Positions 6,668 through 12,721 of a stretch of DNA of 12,721 nt are shown here, in pieces. Source of the DNA: Methylococcaceae bacterium (GTDB lineage Bacteria > Pseudomonadota > Gammaproteobacteria > Methylococcales > Methylomonadaceae); assembly GCA_947484105.1 (NCBI GenBank), contig CANKON010000015.1, forward strand, positions 1 through 12,721, written 5' to 3'. A program made the position numbers and the translations under genes. The notes under the pieces were generated by a model. The model was not told the origin of the DNA. It made no database searches and saw only the letters and a list, made by a program, of their open reading frames with translations. How positions within the stretch are numbered: position 1 is the first letter of the stretch; the number at the start of each line of letters is the position of its first letter.

Positions 6668-7586
6668 ATGCTTTCGATGGGTCGATAAATTTAATAGAAA
6701 GTTTATCAAGCGCGACTTTCAAACCTGAAGCCATTGTCGGACGAGTCACAATCCCACTTAAATCAATGCCTAAATGCACCAATGTTTGAGCAATCACAGG
6801 ACGGACACCTGTAATAATCACTTGGGAACCTAGTAATTTCACAGCGTTAATCGTATCAATTAAATGTTGTGCGGTAGCCGTATCAATTTGTGGCACGCCT
6901 GTAATATCAATTAACGCAACGGGTGAATTGGTTTCAACAATTTTTTCAAGCAAACGCTCCATAAATTGTTGTGTGCGTCCGTTGTCGAGCATTCCAATAA
7001 TCGGTGCGGCAACCACGCCTTCCCAAATTTGAATCACAGGCGTAGACATTTCCAAAATTTCTTCTGTTTGACGCGAAATGACTTCATCGGTCGCATGAAC
7101 ATACGCCGAAATCGCTAATTCTTGGTCTAAGTTAATAATTTTGTACAACGCACTAAAAATGCCATTCGATGTTTCTGCGTCAAACGCGGGATTGCCGTAA
7201 ATATGCGGAATAATCAGCTGCATATAATAACAATAGGTACTCATATAAATACGTGGGGGTAAACCAATGCGTTGATGCACAATTCCTACTTTTATGCGGC
7301 TTTTAAAATACTCTTCGCCGTATTCGCCTGAAGTTAAGTCAATAAAATAGGATTTTTGCGCGAGTTTCAAACGCATAAGCATTTTTTCATCGCCTAAAAA
7401 ACGTTTTGTGTCGGGAAAAGTCATTAAATGCTCGTACAGTTTTTCAACAAATGTATCGGCATATTCAATGGCAAACGGATGAAGTTTTTTTAAAAATTCG
7501 ACATCTTTATCGGTGAAATCAACAAAACGCTTTTGCTCTGCCCAACTGTTGAAATTAGAAATGTATTTTGAATGTGAGTGTTCCAT
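6666..7586 (-). CDS. rsbR: Globin-coupled RsbR-type stressosome sensor
   Basis: This 306-residue protein has an N-terminal globin-coupled sensor domain (about 8-170) and a C-terminal STAS domain (about 180-300). The segment VGIVHQRIGLPPRIY (100-114) is the family signature around the proximal heme histidine, here His104. Other globin-coupled sensors, including a Vibrio RsbR, bind heme and respond to oxygen; I infer the same here. In the STAS domain, DITGVPQIDT (227-236) keeps Thr236, aligned with phosphorylated Thr205 of Bacillus RsbRA. The position 34 residues earlier, Thr171 in RsbRA, is Asn202 here (GMLDNGRTQQ), although Thr205 lies three residues away. It is the first gene of the packed minus-strand operon. 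The ATG at 7586 has no clear ribosome site. Confidence 0.92.
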   Translation of the reverse strand: MEHSHSKYISNFNSWAEQKRFVDFTDKDVEFLKKLHPFAIEYADTFVEKLYEHLMTFPDTKRFLGDEKMLMRLKLAQKSYFIDLTSGEYGEEYFKSRIKVGIVHQRIGLPPRIYMSTYCYYMQLIIPHIYGNPAFDAETSNGIFSALYKIINLDQELAISAYVHATDEVISRQTEEILEMSTPVIQIWEGVVAAPIIGMLDNGRTQQFMERLLEKIVETNSPVALIDITGVPQIDTATAQHLIDTINAVKLLGSQVIITGVRPVIAQTLVHLGIDLSGIVTRPTMASGLKVALDKLSIKFIDPSKA

Positions 7587-7677
7587 AATTTTAATGATTA
7601 TGTGATGCTGAAATATATGAGTTTAACAGTTTTTATTATTTGACCGAATTTTTCACTTTTTAGAATTTTAATGCACT

Positions 7678-7697
7678 CACGTTCAAACGTGTTTGAA
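7678..7697. promoter_or_regulatory. Two overlapping inverted repeats, candidate operator
   Basis: CACGTTCAAACGTG (7678-7691) has six-base arms around a two-base centre. The overlapping TTCAAACGTGTTTGAA (7682-7697) has seven-base arms around GT. The two dyads share bases and cannot form at once as hairpins, which suits a protein-binding operator better than a terminator. There is no T-run next to them. The site is about 92-109 bases from the rsbR start and 84-104 from the osmC start. The regulator is unknown. Confidence 0.5.
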
Positions 7698-7701
7698 ATC
7701 T

Positions 7702-7716
7702 TTAACGCTACGTTAA
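7702..7716. promoter_or_regulatory. Inverted repeat TTAACG-CTA-CGTTAA, candidate operator
   Basis: A perfect six-base inverted repeat with a three-base spacer lies four bases after the larger dyad cluster. The half-site AACG also occurs in the neighbouring dyad (AACGTG), so the two could bind the same regulator at different strengths, but that is a guess. No T-run follows on either strand. Confidence 0.4.
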
Positions 7717-7781
7717 TCTGTCATATTGTTATAAAAATTGTGTGATAACATTCGCACCATTTTTTAATTGAGATAAAAATT

Positions 7782-8201
7782 ATGAAAGCAACCGTTAAAT
7801 GGGTAGATGGCGTGATGTTTGTCGGTGAATCTGGCAGCGGTCATGCAGTCGTCATGGATGGTCCACCTGATTTGGGTGGTCGAAATATGGGTATTCGTCC
7901 GATGGAAATGTTGTTGTTAGGCGTAGGGGGATGTTCGTCTTTTGACGTGGTTCAAATTCTGCAAAAAGGACGTAATGATTTGGTTAGTTGCACTGCTGAA
8001 TTAACGGCTGAACGAGTTGATGCGGTTCCTGCTGTTTTCAGTAAAATTCATTTGCATTTTATTGTGAGTGGACGCGATTTAAAATCTGCCGTGGTTGAAC
8101 GTGCAGTAAAATTGTCAGCAGAAAAATACTGTTCTGCGGCAATCATGTTAGGAAACGCAGGGGTCGAAATGACCCATGATTTTGAAGTTATCGAGGTTTA
8201 A
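7782..8201 (+). CDS. OsmC family protein (YhfA-like)
   Basis: This 139-residue protein is of the OsmC/Ohr fold. The two family cysteines are Cys51 in VGGCSSFDV and Cys117 in EKYCSAA. In OsmC and Ohr proteins the matching pair reduces organic hydroperoxides. The short form with [20 protein letters not shown] looks like the YhfA subgroup, whose physiological substrate is not settled. A weak GAGAT lies about six bases ahead of the ATG. It lies five bases before speD and is probably cotranscribed with it. It is divergent from the stressosome operon, so shared control in redox or oxygen stress is plausible but not shown. Confidence 0.85.
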   Translation: MKATVKWVDGVMFVGESGSGHAVVMDGPPDLGGRNMGIRPMEMLLLGVGGCSSFDVVQILQKGRNDLVSCTAELTAERVDAVPAVFSKIHLHFIVSGRDLKSAVVERAVKLSAEKYCSAAIMLGNAGVEMTHDFEVIEV

Positions 8202-8206
8202 AAGCA

Positions 8207-9007
8207 TTGAATACGAAATTACAATTACACGGTTTTAATAATTTAACAAAATCGCTCAGTTTTAACATTTATGATATTTGTTACGCACCTGCCCAGCAGC
8301 AACAAGCTTATATTGAATACATTGATGAAGCGTACAACGCAGATAAATTGACACAAATTCTTAAAAACGTGGCTGATATTATTGGCGCACAAGTGTTGAA
8401 CATCGCTCGCCAAGACTATGACCCGCAAGGTGCAAGTGTCACGATGTTGATTTCAGAAGGCGATTCACCTCCACCTCCTAGCATGAATTCTCAATCGCCT
8501 GGTCCTTTAACGACCAATACCGTTTTAGCACATTTAGATAAAAGTCATATCACCGTTCACACTTATCCTGAAAGTCATCCTGATAACGGCATTAGTACGT
8601 TTCGTGCGGATATTGACGTTTCGACGTGTGGACGGATTTCACCGTTGAAAGCCTTAAATTATTTGATTCACAGTTTTGAATCTGATGTGGTGACGATGGA
8701 TTATCGTGTGCGTGGTTTTACGCGCGATATTGAGGGCAAAAAACATTATATCGATCACAACATTACCTCGATTCAAGATTTCATTGCATTAGATACGCAA
8801 GAAAATTATCAAATGATTGACGTGAATGTCTATCAAGAAAACATTTTTCACACCAAAATGATGTTGAAAGAAACAGAATTGGAAAGTTATTTATTTGAAA
8901 AAGAATGTGATTTATCGGCTGACCAAAAAATCGAAATTGAGAAAAAAGTTCACAAAGAAGTGACAGAAATTTTTTACGGTCGAAATTACCGTCAAAATTA
9001 CGATTGA
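8207..9007 (+). CDS. speD: S-adenosylmethionine decarboxylase proenzyme (E. coli type)
   Basis: This 266-residue protein decarboxylates S-adenosylmethionine to supply aminopropyl groups for spermidine synthesis. The N-terminus [13 protein letters not shown] and the central [17 protein letters not shown] match E. coli SpeD (264 residues) as I remember it. Self-cleavage to form the pyruvoyl cofactor is expected at Lys112-Ser113 ([15 protein letters not shown]). The start is a TTG at 8207: the alignment of the N-terminus with E. coli needs it, no ATG is available, and GAGG lies at 8193-8196. Residues 88-91 are a run of prolines (PPPP) in a loop that varies in this family. No spermidine synthase gene (speE) follows; the next gene is convergent. 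Confidence 0.95.
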   Translation: MNTKLQLHGFNNLTKSLSFNIYDICYAPAQQQQAYIEYIDEAYNADKLTQILKNVADIIGAQVLNIARQDYDPQGASVTMLISEGDSPPPPSMNSQSPGPLTTNTVLAHLDKSHITVHTYPESHPDNGISTFRADIDVSTCGRISPLKALNYLIHSFESDVVTMDYRVRGFTRDIEGKKHYIDHNITSIQDFIALDTQENYQMIDVNVYQENIFHTKMMLKETELESYLFEKECDLSADQKIEIEKKVHKEVTEIFYGRNYRQNYD

Positions 9008-9011
9008 TATG

Positions 9012-9046
9012 AAAAACCGGTAGCGTTTCAAATTTGAACCGCTACC
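9012..9046 (-). terminator. Rho-independent terminator of the yibN-secB-gpsA operon
   Basis: The 28 bases at 9019-9046 form a palindrome with only one mismatched pair: arms GGTAGCG and CGCTACC outside, and TTCAAATTTGAA inside. On the minus strand the hairpin is followed by GG and then five T (A at 9012-9016), as expected for a terminator after gpsA. On the plus strand the hairpin is followed by A, so it is a poor terminator for speD, though the stem may still protect that mRNA end. Confidence 0.75.
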
Positions 9047-9053
9047 AAAAATC

Positions 9054-10052
9054 TTACGACTCCGCTTTTTGTTCGCGTGCCAGTAAATTTTGAACCGCTT
9101 CGCGTGGATCTAATCCTTCATAAAGCACTTTGTAGGTTTGTTCGGTGATTGGCATTTCAATTCCGAATTTTTGCGCTAATAAATAGGTTTGTTTTGCCGC
9201 TGAAACGCCTTCAATTTCTTGTCCGATTTCGGCTTTCGCTTCGTCACAGGTTTTACCTTGACCCAACGCTAAACCGAATCGACGATTGCGCGATTGATTG
9301 TCGGTACAAGTCAAAAGTAAATCGCCCAAACCTGCTAAACCCATAAATGTATCAGGTTTGCCACCAAGTTGAATACCTAAACGCATAATTTCACTCATGC
9401 CGCGCGTAATCAACGCTGCTCGCGTATTTGCGCCAAAACCCAAACCGTCTGCAATGCCTGCTGCAATTGCCATGACATTTTTAATCGCGCCGCCTACTTC
9501 TACGCCGATTAAATCGTCGTTGGTGTAAGCGCGAAAACGGTCGCTATGTAAAATCGTTGCAAGTTGCGAAGCAAATTCTGGTTGCGTTGATGCAATCGCA
9601 ATTGCCGTCGGTAAATCTGCCGCGACTTCTTTCGCAAAACTTGGTCCTGAAACTAAAGCCGCTGGCGTTTCTGGACTGAAAACTTCAGCCACAATTTCAT
9701 GCAGCAAACCGCCATTTTCTTTGTTGAAACCTTTGGTTGCCCACGCGATTTTTACGTTTTCAGAAACGAGCGGTTTTAGCTTTTGCAACGTGTCTTTAAA
9801 GGCGTGAGAAGGCACCGACACCAAAATCAAATCACTAAATGCCGCGACTTCTGCTAAATCTGACGTGAGTTGCAAATTATCGTTAAACGGTAAATTTGGC
9901 AAATAGCGGTGATTTTCACGGTCGCGTTTTAAGTTTTCAATATGCTCAGGATTGTGTCCCCACAACAGAGTTTGGCAACCATTGCGAGCCGCCAACATAG
10001 CTAATGCCGTCCCCCAAGAACCTGCGCCAAGTACCGCTATTTTGTTTGTCAT
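9054..10052 (-). CDS. gpsA: Glycerol-3-phosphate dehydrogenase [NAD(P)+]
   Basis: This 332-residue cytoplasmic enzyme reduces dihydroxyacetone phosphate to sn-glycerol 3-phosphate, the backbone for phospholipids. The N-terminal Rossmann fold shows GAGSWG at residues 9-14. SGPSFAKEVA (135-144) and GVEVGGAIKNVMAIAAG (183-199, with the probable catalytic Lys191) are family signatures. Length is normal. The ATG at 10052 follows the secB stop by six bases with an AAAGA upstream. A hairpin terminator follows its stop. The secB-gpsA order is the same as in E. coli. Confidence 0.97.
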   Translation of the reverse strand: MTNKIAVLGAGSWGTALAMLAARNGCQTLLWGHNPEHIENLKRDRENHRYLPNLPFNDNLQLTSDLAEVAAFSDLILVSVPSHAFKDTLQKLKPLVSENVKIAWATKGFNKENGGLLHEIVAEVFSPETPAALVSGPSFAKEVAADLPTAIAIASTQPEFASQLATILHSDRFRAYTNDDLIGVEVGGAIKNVMAIAAGIADGLGFGANTRAALITRGMSEIMRLGIQLGGKPDTFMGLAGLGDLLLTCTDNQSRNRRFGLALGQGKTCDEAKAEIGQEIEGVSAAKQTYLLAQKFGIEMPITEQTYKVLYEGLDPREAVQNLLAREQKAES

Positions 10053-10058
10053 AATTCT

Positions 10059-10520
10059 TTAGTTTATAGATTCTGAACTTGGCGCATTGCCTTCTTGCTG
10101 GGCTTGTGCGTGTTGAGCATAAAGCGCATCAAAATTAACAGGTGTTAAAATGAATTGTGGAAAACCGCCTTTTGCGACTAAGTCAGAAACGACTTCGCGT
10201 GCGTAAGGGAATAAAATGTTGGGGCAGAAACTGCCAACCATACCGCCCATTTCTTGTTCTGAAAAGCCACTTAAAACGAAAATGCCAGCTTGTGTAACTT
10301 CCACTAAATATGCGACTAATTCGCCACTTTTAACCGTAATCGTTAATTTGATTGCGACTTCAGCTAAATTTTCGTCCAATTGTTGAACGTTTGTGGCTAA
10401 GTTAAATTCAACATTAGGTTCCCATTTTTCAACGAAAATTTGTGGTGAATTCGGTGTTTCAAATGAAATGTCTTTAGTATAAATTTTTTGAATTGCGAAT
10501 TGTTTTTCTTGTTCAGCCAT
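10059..10520 (-). CDS. secB: Protein-export chaperone SecB
   Basis: This 153-residue protein is a normal-length SecB, the tetrameric cytoplasmic chaperone that keeps preproteins unfolded and passes them to SecA. Family segments include QKIYTKDISFETPNSP near the N-terminus and GSFCPNILFPYAREVVSDLV (about 107-126). The C-terminal tail is polar and Gln/Ser-rich (AQAQQEGNAPSSES). The AGAGAG on the reverse strand at 10528-10533 is the ribosome site. It lies between yibN (37 bases upstream) and gpsA. Confidence 0.97.
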   Translation of the reverse strand: MAEQEKQFAIQKIYTKDISFETPNSPQIFVEKWEPNVEFNLATNVQQLDENLAEVAIKLTITVKSGELVAYLVEVTQAGIFVLSGFSEQEMGGMVGSFCPNILFPYAREVVSDLVAKGGFPQFILTPVNFDALYAQHAQAQQEGNAPSSESIN

Positions 10521-10557
10521 GATTTTTCTCTCTATTGAAGTAAGTTAAAAGTTTAAG

Positions 10558-11010
10558 TTAAGATTTGGCCAGCTTATTTTTGCTGGTAATTTTAATCGGC
10601 AATTTGTATTCGTCTTGCCACGCGTCCATACCACCCGTCAAAACTACCACGTTTTCAAAACCTGATTTCGTCAATAATTTTGCTGCTGCCGCCGCACGAG
10701 TGCCTGTTTGGCACGTCACTAACAACAGATTTTTTTGATATTTTTTCAAACTTGGCAATTGCTCCGCTAATTTACTGAGTGGCGCATTGACTGCATTTTC
10801 AATGTGTCCTTGAATAAAGTCAGGGGCTTCGCGGACATCAATTACAACCGTTTTTTCATCATCAATTTTCGGTACCGCTAACAATGGCGAAATTGAATCA
10901 AAACGTTTAAACGCGGTATCAAAAAATTCTTGGATAAGTAAAAACACCACTATTCCCATTGCAAGAGACAAAATATAGTGATTTAAAATAAATTCGAGGT
11001 AACGATCCAT
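10558..11010 (-). CDS. yibN: Membrane-anchored rhodanese-like protein (YibN-like)
   Basis: The protein has 150 residues. Residues about 11-29 are a single hydrophobic segment, so the protein is probably inner-membrane anchored. A single rhodanese domain follows (about 48-140). Its active-site loop is CQTGTR (100-105) with Cys100 as the sulfur-carrying residue, so sulfurtransferase activity is plausible. The position upstream of secB-gpsA matches yibN of E. coli, but the grxC gene that lies between yibN and secB there is missing. The ATG at 11010 has only a weak ribosome site. The physiological sulfur acceptor is unknown. Confidence 0.88.
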   Translation of the reverse strand: MDRYLEFILNHYILSLAMGIVVFLLIQEFFDTAFKRFDSISPLLAVPKIDDEKTVVIDVREAPDFIQGHIENAVNAPLSKLAEQLPSLKKYQKNLLLVTCQTGTRAAAAAKLLTKSGFENVVVLTGGMDAWQDEYKLPIKITSKNKLAKS

Positions 11011-11187
11011 AAATGAAGTAGATTCTGTAAAGTGACTAAAAGATGGGCAAAATCATACCTTATTTTCCGTGGTTGTGGTTATTTCAACAAAAAACGCTGT
11101 ATTTTTATTAGACTATTGCGAATCGAAACGTTGATAATGTAACGAGAAATAATCGTATATTAAAAATTTATTTGGAGTCACAAAAAA
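11011..11187. promoter_or_regulatory. Divergent spacer between yibN and the thiS-thiG fusion gene
   Basis: This 177-base spacer has no gene. I looked for a TPP riboswitch ahead of the thiazole gene, especially the CTGAGA element, and found none. On the minus strand a TATGAT (11052-11057) could be the -10 of the yibN operon, but no good -35 lies 17 bases away. Confidence 0.5.
11131..11161 (+). promoter_or_regulatory. Candidate promoter of the thiS-thiG fusion gene
   Basis: TTGATA at 11131-11136 and TATATT at 11156-11161 are 19 bases apart, slightly longer than ideal. The gene's GGAG ribosome site is at 11174-11177, ten bases before the ATG, so the leader would be short. Judged by eye only. 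Confidence 0.33.
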
Positions 11188-12165
11188 ATGATGATTTACA
11201 TCAATGGCGATGGACGCGAAATTGCTGAAAATTCCACCGTTGCAAACGTAGTTGCTGAATTAGAATTAACACATAAAAAAATTGCACTTGAATTAAATGA
11301 AGACATTTTACCGTTTCAAAATTTTGCGACACAAATTTTGAAGGCGGGCGACAAATTAGAAATTGTTCACGCGATTGGCGGCGGACAAGGCGATTCGTTT
11401 TTAATTGCAGGTAAATCGTATCAATCACGCTTGCTTGTCGGCACAGGAAAATATAAAGATTTGGAAGAAACACGCTTGGCAATTGAAGCGAGTGGCGCGG
11501 AGATTGTGACCGTTGCGATTCGTCGCACGAATATCGGACAAAATGTTGGTGAACCTAATTTACTTGACGTGATTTCGCCTGATAAATACACAATTTTGCC
11601 AAACACCGCAGGTTGTTACACGGCTGAAGAAGCTGTGCGAACGTGTCGTTTAGCGCGTGAATTATTGGGCGGACATAATTTGGTGAAACTTGAAGTGTTA
11701 GCCGATCAAAAAACGCTTTTTCCCAATGTTGTTGAAACCTATATTGCCGCTGAAATCCTGGTACGCGAAGGCTTTGAAGTCATGGTTTATACTAATGACG
11801 ATCCGATTGCGGCGAAACGATTGGAAGAAATGGGCTGTGTTGCCGTCATGCCATTAGCTGCCCCGATTGGTTCAGGTTTAGGTATTCGTAATCCATACAA
11901 CATTTTGACGATTGTTGAAAATGCCAACGTCCCGATTTTAGTTGATGCGGGCGTTGGTACTGCATCTGACGCGGCATTAGCAATGGAATTAGGTTGCGCG
12001 GGCGTTCTGATGAATACGGCAATTGCGGAAGCGAAAAATCCCATTTTAATGGCTTCGGCGATGCGAAAAGGCATTCAAGCAGGACGCGAAGCCTTTTTAG
12101 CAGGTCGAATGCCGCGTAAACGTTTTGCATCCGCTTCATCACCCATTGACGGTTTATTTTTCTAA
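11188..12165 (+). CDS. thiSG: ThiS-ThiG fusion: sulfur carrier protein and thiazole synthase
   Basis: This 325-residue protein joins two thiamin biosynthesis functions. Residues 1-66 are a ThiS-type ubiquitin-like sulfur carrier ending in HAIGGG (61-66). Residues about 70-325 are ThiG, which builds thiazole phosphate from 1-deoxyxylulose 5-phosphate, dehydroglycine and ThiS thiocarboxylate. The Schiff-base lysine is probably Lys167 in NLVKLEV. The phosphate-binding glycines lie around 224-280. A free C-terminal Gly-Gly is normally needed on ThiS for adenylation by ThiF, but here the frame runs straight through GGGQGD into ThiG. GGAG at 11174-11177 supports the first of two adjacent ATGs. The ychJ gene begins five bases after the stop. 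Confidence 0.93.
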   Translation: MMIYINGDGREIAENSTVANVVAELELTHKKIALELNEDILPFQNFATQILKAGDKLEIVHAIGGGQGDSFLIAGKSYQSRLLVGTGKYKDLEETRLAIEASGAEIVTVAIRRTNIGQNVGEPNLLDVISPDKYTILPNTAGCYTAEEAVRTCRLARELLGGHNLVKLEVLADQKTLFPNVVETYIAAEILVREGFEVMVYTNDDPIAAKRLEEMGCVAVMPLAAPIGSGLGIRNPYNILTIVENANVPILVDAGVGTASDAALAMELGCAGVLMNTAIAEAKNPILMASAMRKGIQAGREAFLAGRMPRKRFASASSPIDGLFF

Positions 12166-12169
12166 CATT

Positions 12170-12556
12170 GTGAATCTGACAATTTGCCCGTGTGGCTCAA
12201 ATCTAAATTATGCTGAATGTTGCGAACCGTTTCACAACGGTTCGCAAATCGCACCGACAGCGGAAACGTTGATGCGTTCGCGTTACAGCGCGTATGTTTT
12301 GCAAAATGCGGATTATTTATTGGCGACGTGGCATAAAAATACGCGCCCAAAACAACTCGCTTTTTCGCAAGAAAATGTAATTTGGCAACGTTTGGATATT
12401 TTGAACACCAAAAAAGGCGGTGTAAAAGATGAAAAAGGGCGCGTCGAATTTTCGGCATTTTATGTTGAAAATGCTGAAAATCGCGTGATGCACGAAGTTA
12501 GCCGTTTCAAAAAAATAACGGGATATTGGTTTTATGTCGATGGTGTTTTGGATTAA
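12170..12556 (+). CDS. ychJ: YchJ family SEC-C motif protein (UPF0225)
   Basis: This 128-residue protein starts with a SEC-C zinc-binding motif, CPCGSNLNYAECC (residues 6-18), then LMRSRYSAYVLQNADYLLATWH, which matches E. coli YchJ closely. A further domain of the SnoaL/NTF2 kind is usual in this family. The frame is open back to a TTG at 12125 inside thiG, but the GTG at 12170 gives the N-terminus expected from E. coli YchJ and avoids a 41-base overlap. There is no clear ribosome site, so translation may depend on the preceding gene. Its end overlaps the next gene. The biochemical role is unknown; the SEC-C motif in SecA binds zinc and SecB. Confidence 0.85.
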   Translation: MNLTICPCGSNLNYAECCEPFHNGSQIAPTAETLMRSRYSAYVLQNADYLLATWHKNTRPKQLAFSQENVIWQRLDILNTKKGGVKDEKGRVEFSAFYVENAENRVMHEVSRFKKITGYWFYVDGVLD

Positions 12557-12721
12557 CCGTCTGGTTTTATTTGTTATTTTGGCAACATTTTTTAATTTTG
12601 GACACGCTAACGAATATAAAACCCGCGTGAAACAGGTTGAAACCGTTTTGCAAAATACCGAATATATTTTAGCCGCTGATTTGGATTATCATCTCAGCGA
12701 ACAAGCCAACGAAGCCTTACA
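12534..12721 (+). CDS. DUF4390-like exported protein, N-terminal part (cut by window edge)
   Basis: An ATG at 12534 (or a second in-frame ATG at 12540) opens a frame that stays open to the right edge, giving 62 codons. The first about 24 residues are a positively charged start, a hydrophobic stretch (LVLFVILATFF) and a HANE end that looks like a signal peptidase site after HA. The mature start, with TEYILAADLDYHLSEQANEAL, resembles the beginning of DUF4390 proteins of Gammaproteobacteria, which often lie ahead of an NtrY-type histidine kinase gene. The first ATG overlaps the ychJ stop by 23 bases (17 for the second). The start codon is uncertain and the family call rests on a short stretch. 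Confidence 0.6.
   Translation, partial: MSMVFWINRLVLFVILATFFNFGHANEYKTRVKQVETVLQNTEYILAADLDYHLSEQANEAL

Larger units (their letters stand above)
7587..7781. promoter_or_regulatory. Divergent control region between rsbR and osmC-like gene
   Basis: This 195-base AT-rich spacer must hold promoters for both the stressosome operon (minus) and the osmC-speD pair (plus). I see no reading frame in it. Its outstanding content is a cluster of inverted repeats at 7678-7716, listed separately. I could not pick a convincing -35/-10 pair on either strand. On the minus strand a TTGAAC within the inverted repeat could be a -35 element, with a weak AT-rich -10 about 16-17 bases on. Confidence 0.6.

Noticed and set aside
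6656..6709. Longer RsbS starting inside rsbR
   Set aside because: The AAGGA site and the STAS domain boundary both favour the ATG at 6655, which gives 122 residues, the usual RsbS length.
9019..9046. The hairpin as a bidirectional terminator for speD and gpsA
   Set aside because: The stem is symmetric, but the plus-strand exit is followed by A residues. Only the minus strand has a T-run, so I call it for gpsA only.
11011..11187. A TPP riboswitch ahead of the thiazole synthase gene
   Set aside because: No CTGAGA element or matching second conserved segment was found in the 177-base leader region on the plus strand.
12125..12169. Extended YchJ starting at a TTG within thiG
   Set aside because: The extra residues do not resemble YchJ, whose SEC-C cysteines lie at the very N-terminus.
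1..12721. Mobile element or defence island
   Set aside because: No transposase, integrase, long terminal repeats, CRISPR or recognised defence gene was seen. Codon usage and base composition look even across the window by eye.

Overview
This is an AT-rich window (roughly 40% GC by eye) from a gammaproteobacterium. SpeD is of the enterobacterial length class and matches my memory of E. coli SpeD almost word for word over its N-terminus. The yibN-secB-gpsA order, a YchJ homologue and a DUF4390-like protein also fit Gammaproteobacteria. Methylococcales or Thiotrichales are my guess; the sequence does not settle it. No tRNA, rRNA, CRISPR array, insertion sequence or phage gene was seen. The gene density is that of an ordinary chromosome, and the longest gene-free stretches are 195 and 177 bases.

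Left part (1-1570): the AmmeMemoRadiSam set. The start of a radical SAM protein (minus strand, cut by the window edge) is divergent from a MEMO1-family gene and an overlapping AMMECR1-family gene. The function of this trio is not established.

Centre (1567-7586, minus strand): a tightly packed six-gene operon, read right to left. It encodes a globin-coupled RsbR-type stressosome sensor, the RsbS STAS scaffold, the RsbT switch kinase, a protein that fuses an RsbT-like ATPase to an RsbX/SpoIIE-type PP2C phosphatase, a PAS-PAS-GGDEF-EAL cyclic-di-GMP enzyme with an unusual N-terminal coiled coil, and a PP-loop tRNA-thiolation-like enzyme. Several genes overlap by an ATGA. This looks like a complete stressosome (sensor, scaffold, kinase, phosphatase) whose output is cyclic di-GMP instead of an RsbU/RsbV/RsbW/sigma-B branch. 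The heme-type sensor domain suggests oxygen or another heme ligand as the signal. The operon is the most interesting part of the window.

Right part: after a 195-base divergent control region with overlapping inverted repeats come osmC-like and speD genes (plus strand). These converge on gpsA-secB-yibN (minus strand) at a near-perfect 28-base hairpin terminator. A second divergent region then leads into a thiS-thiG fusion gene, ychJ, and the beginning of a secreted DUF4390-like protein cut by the right edge.
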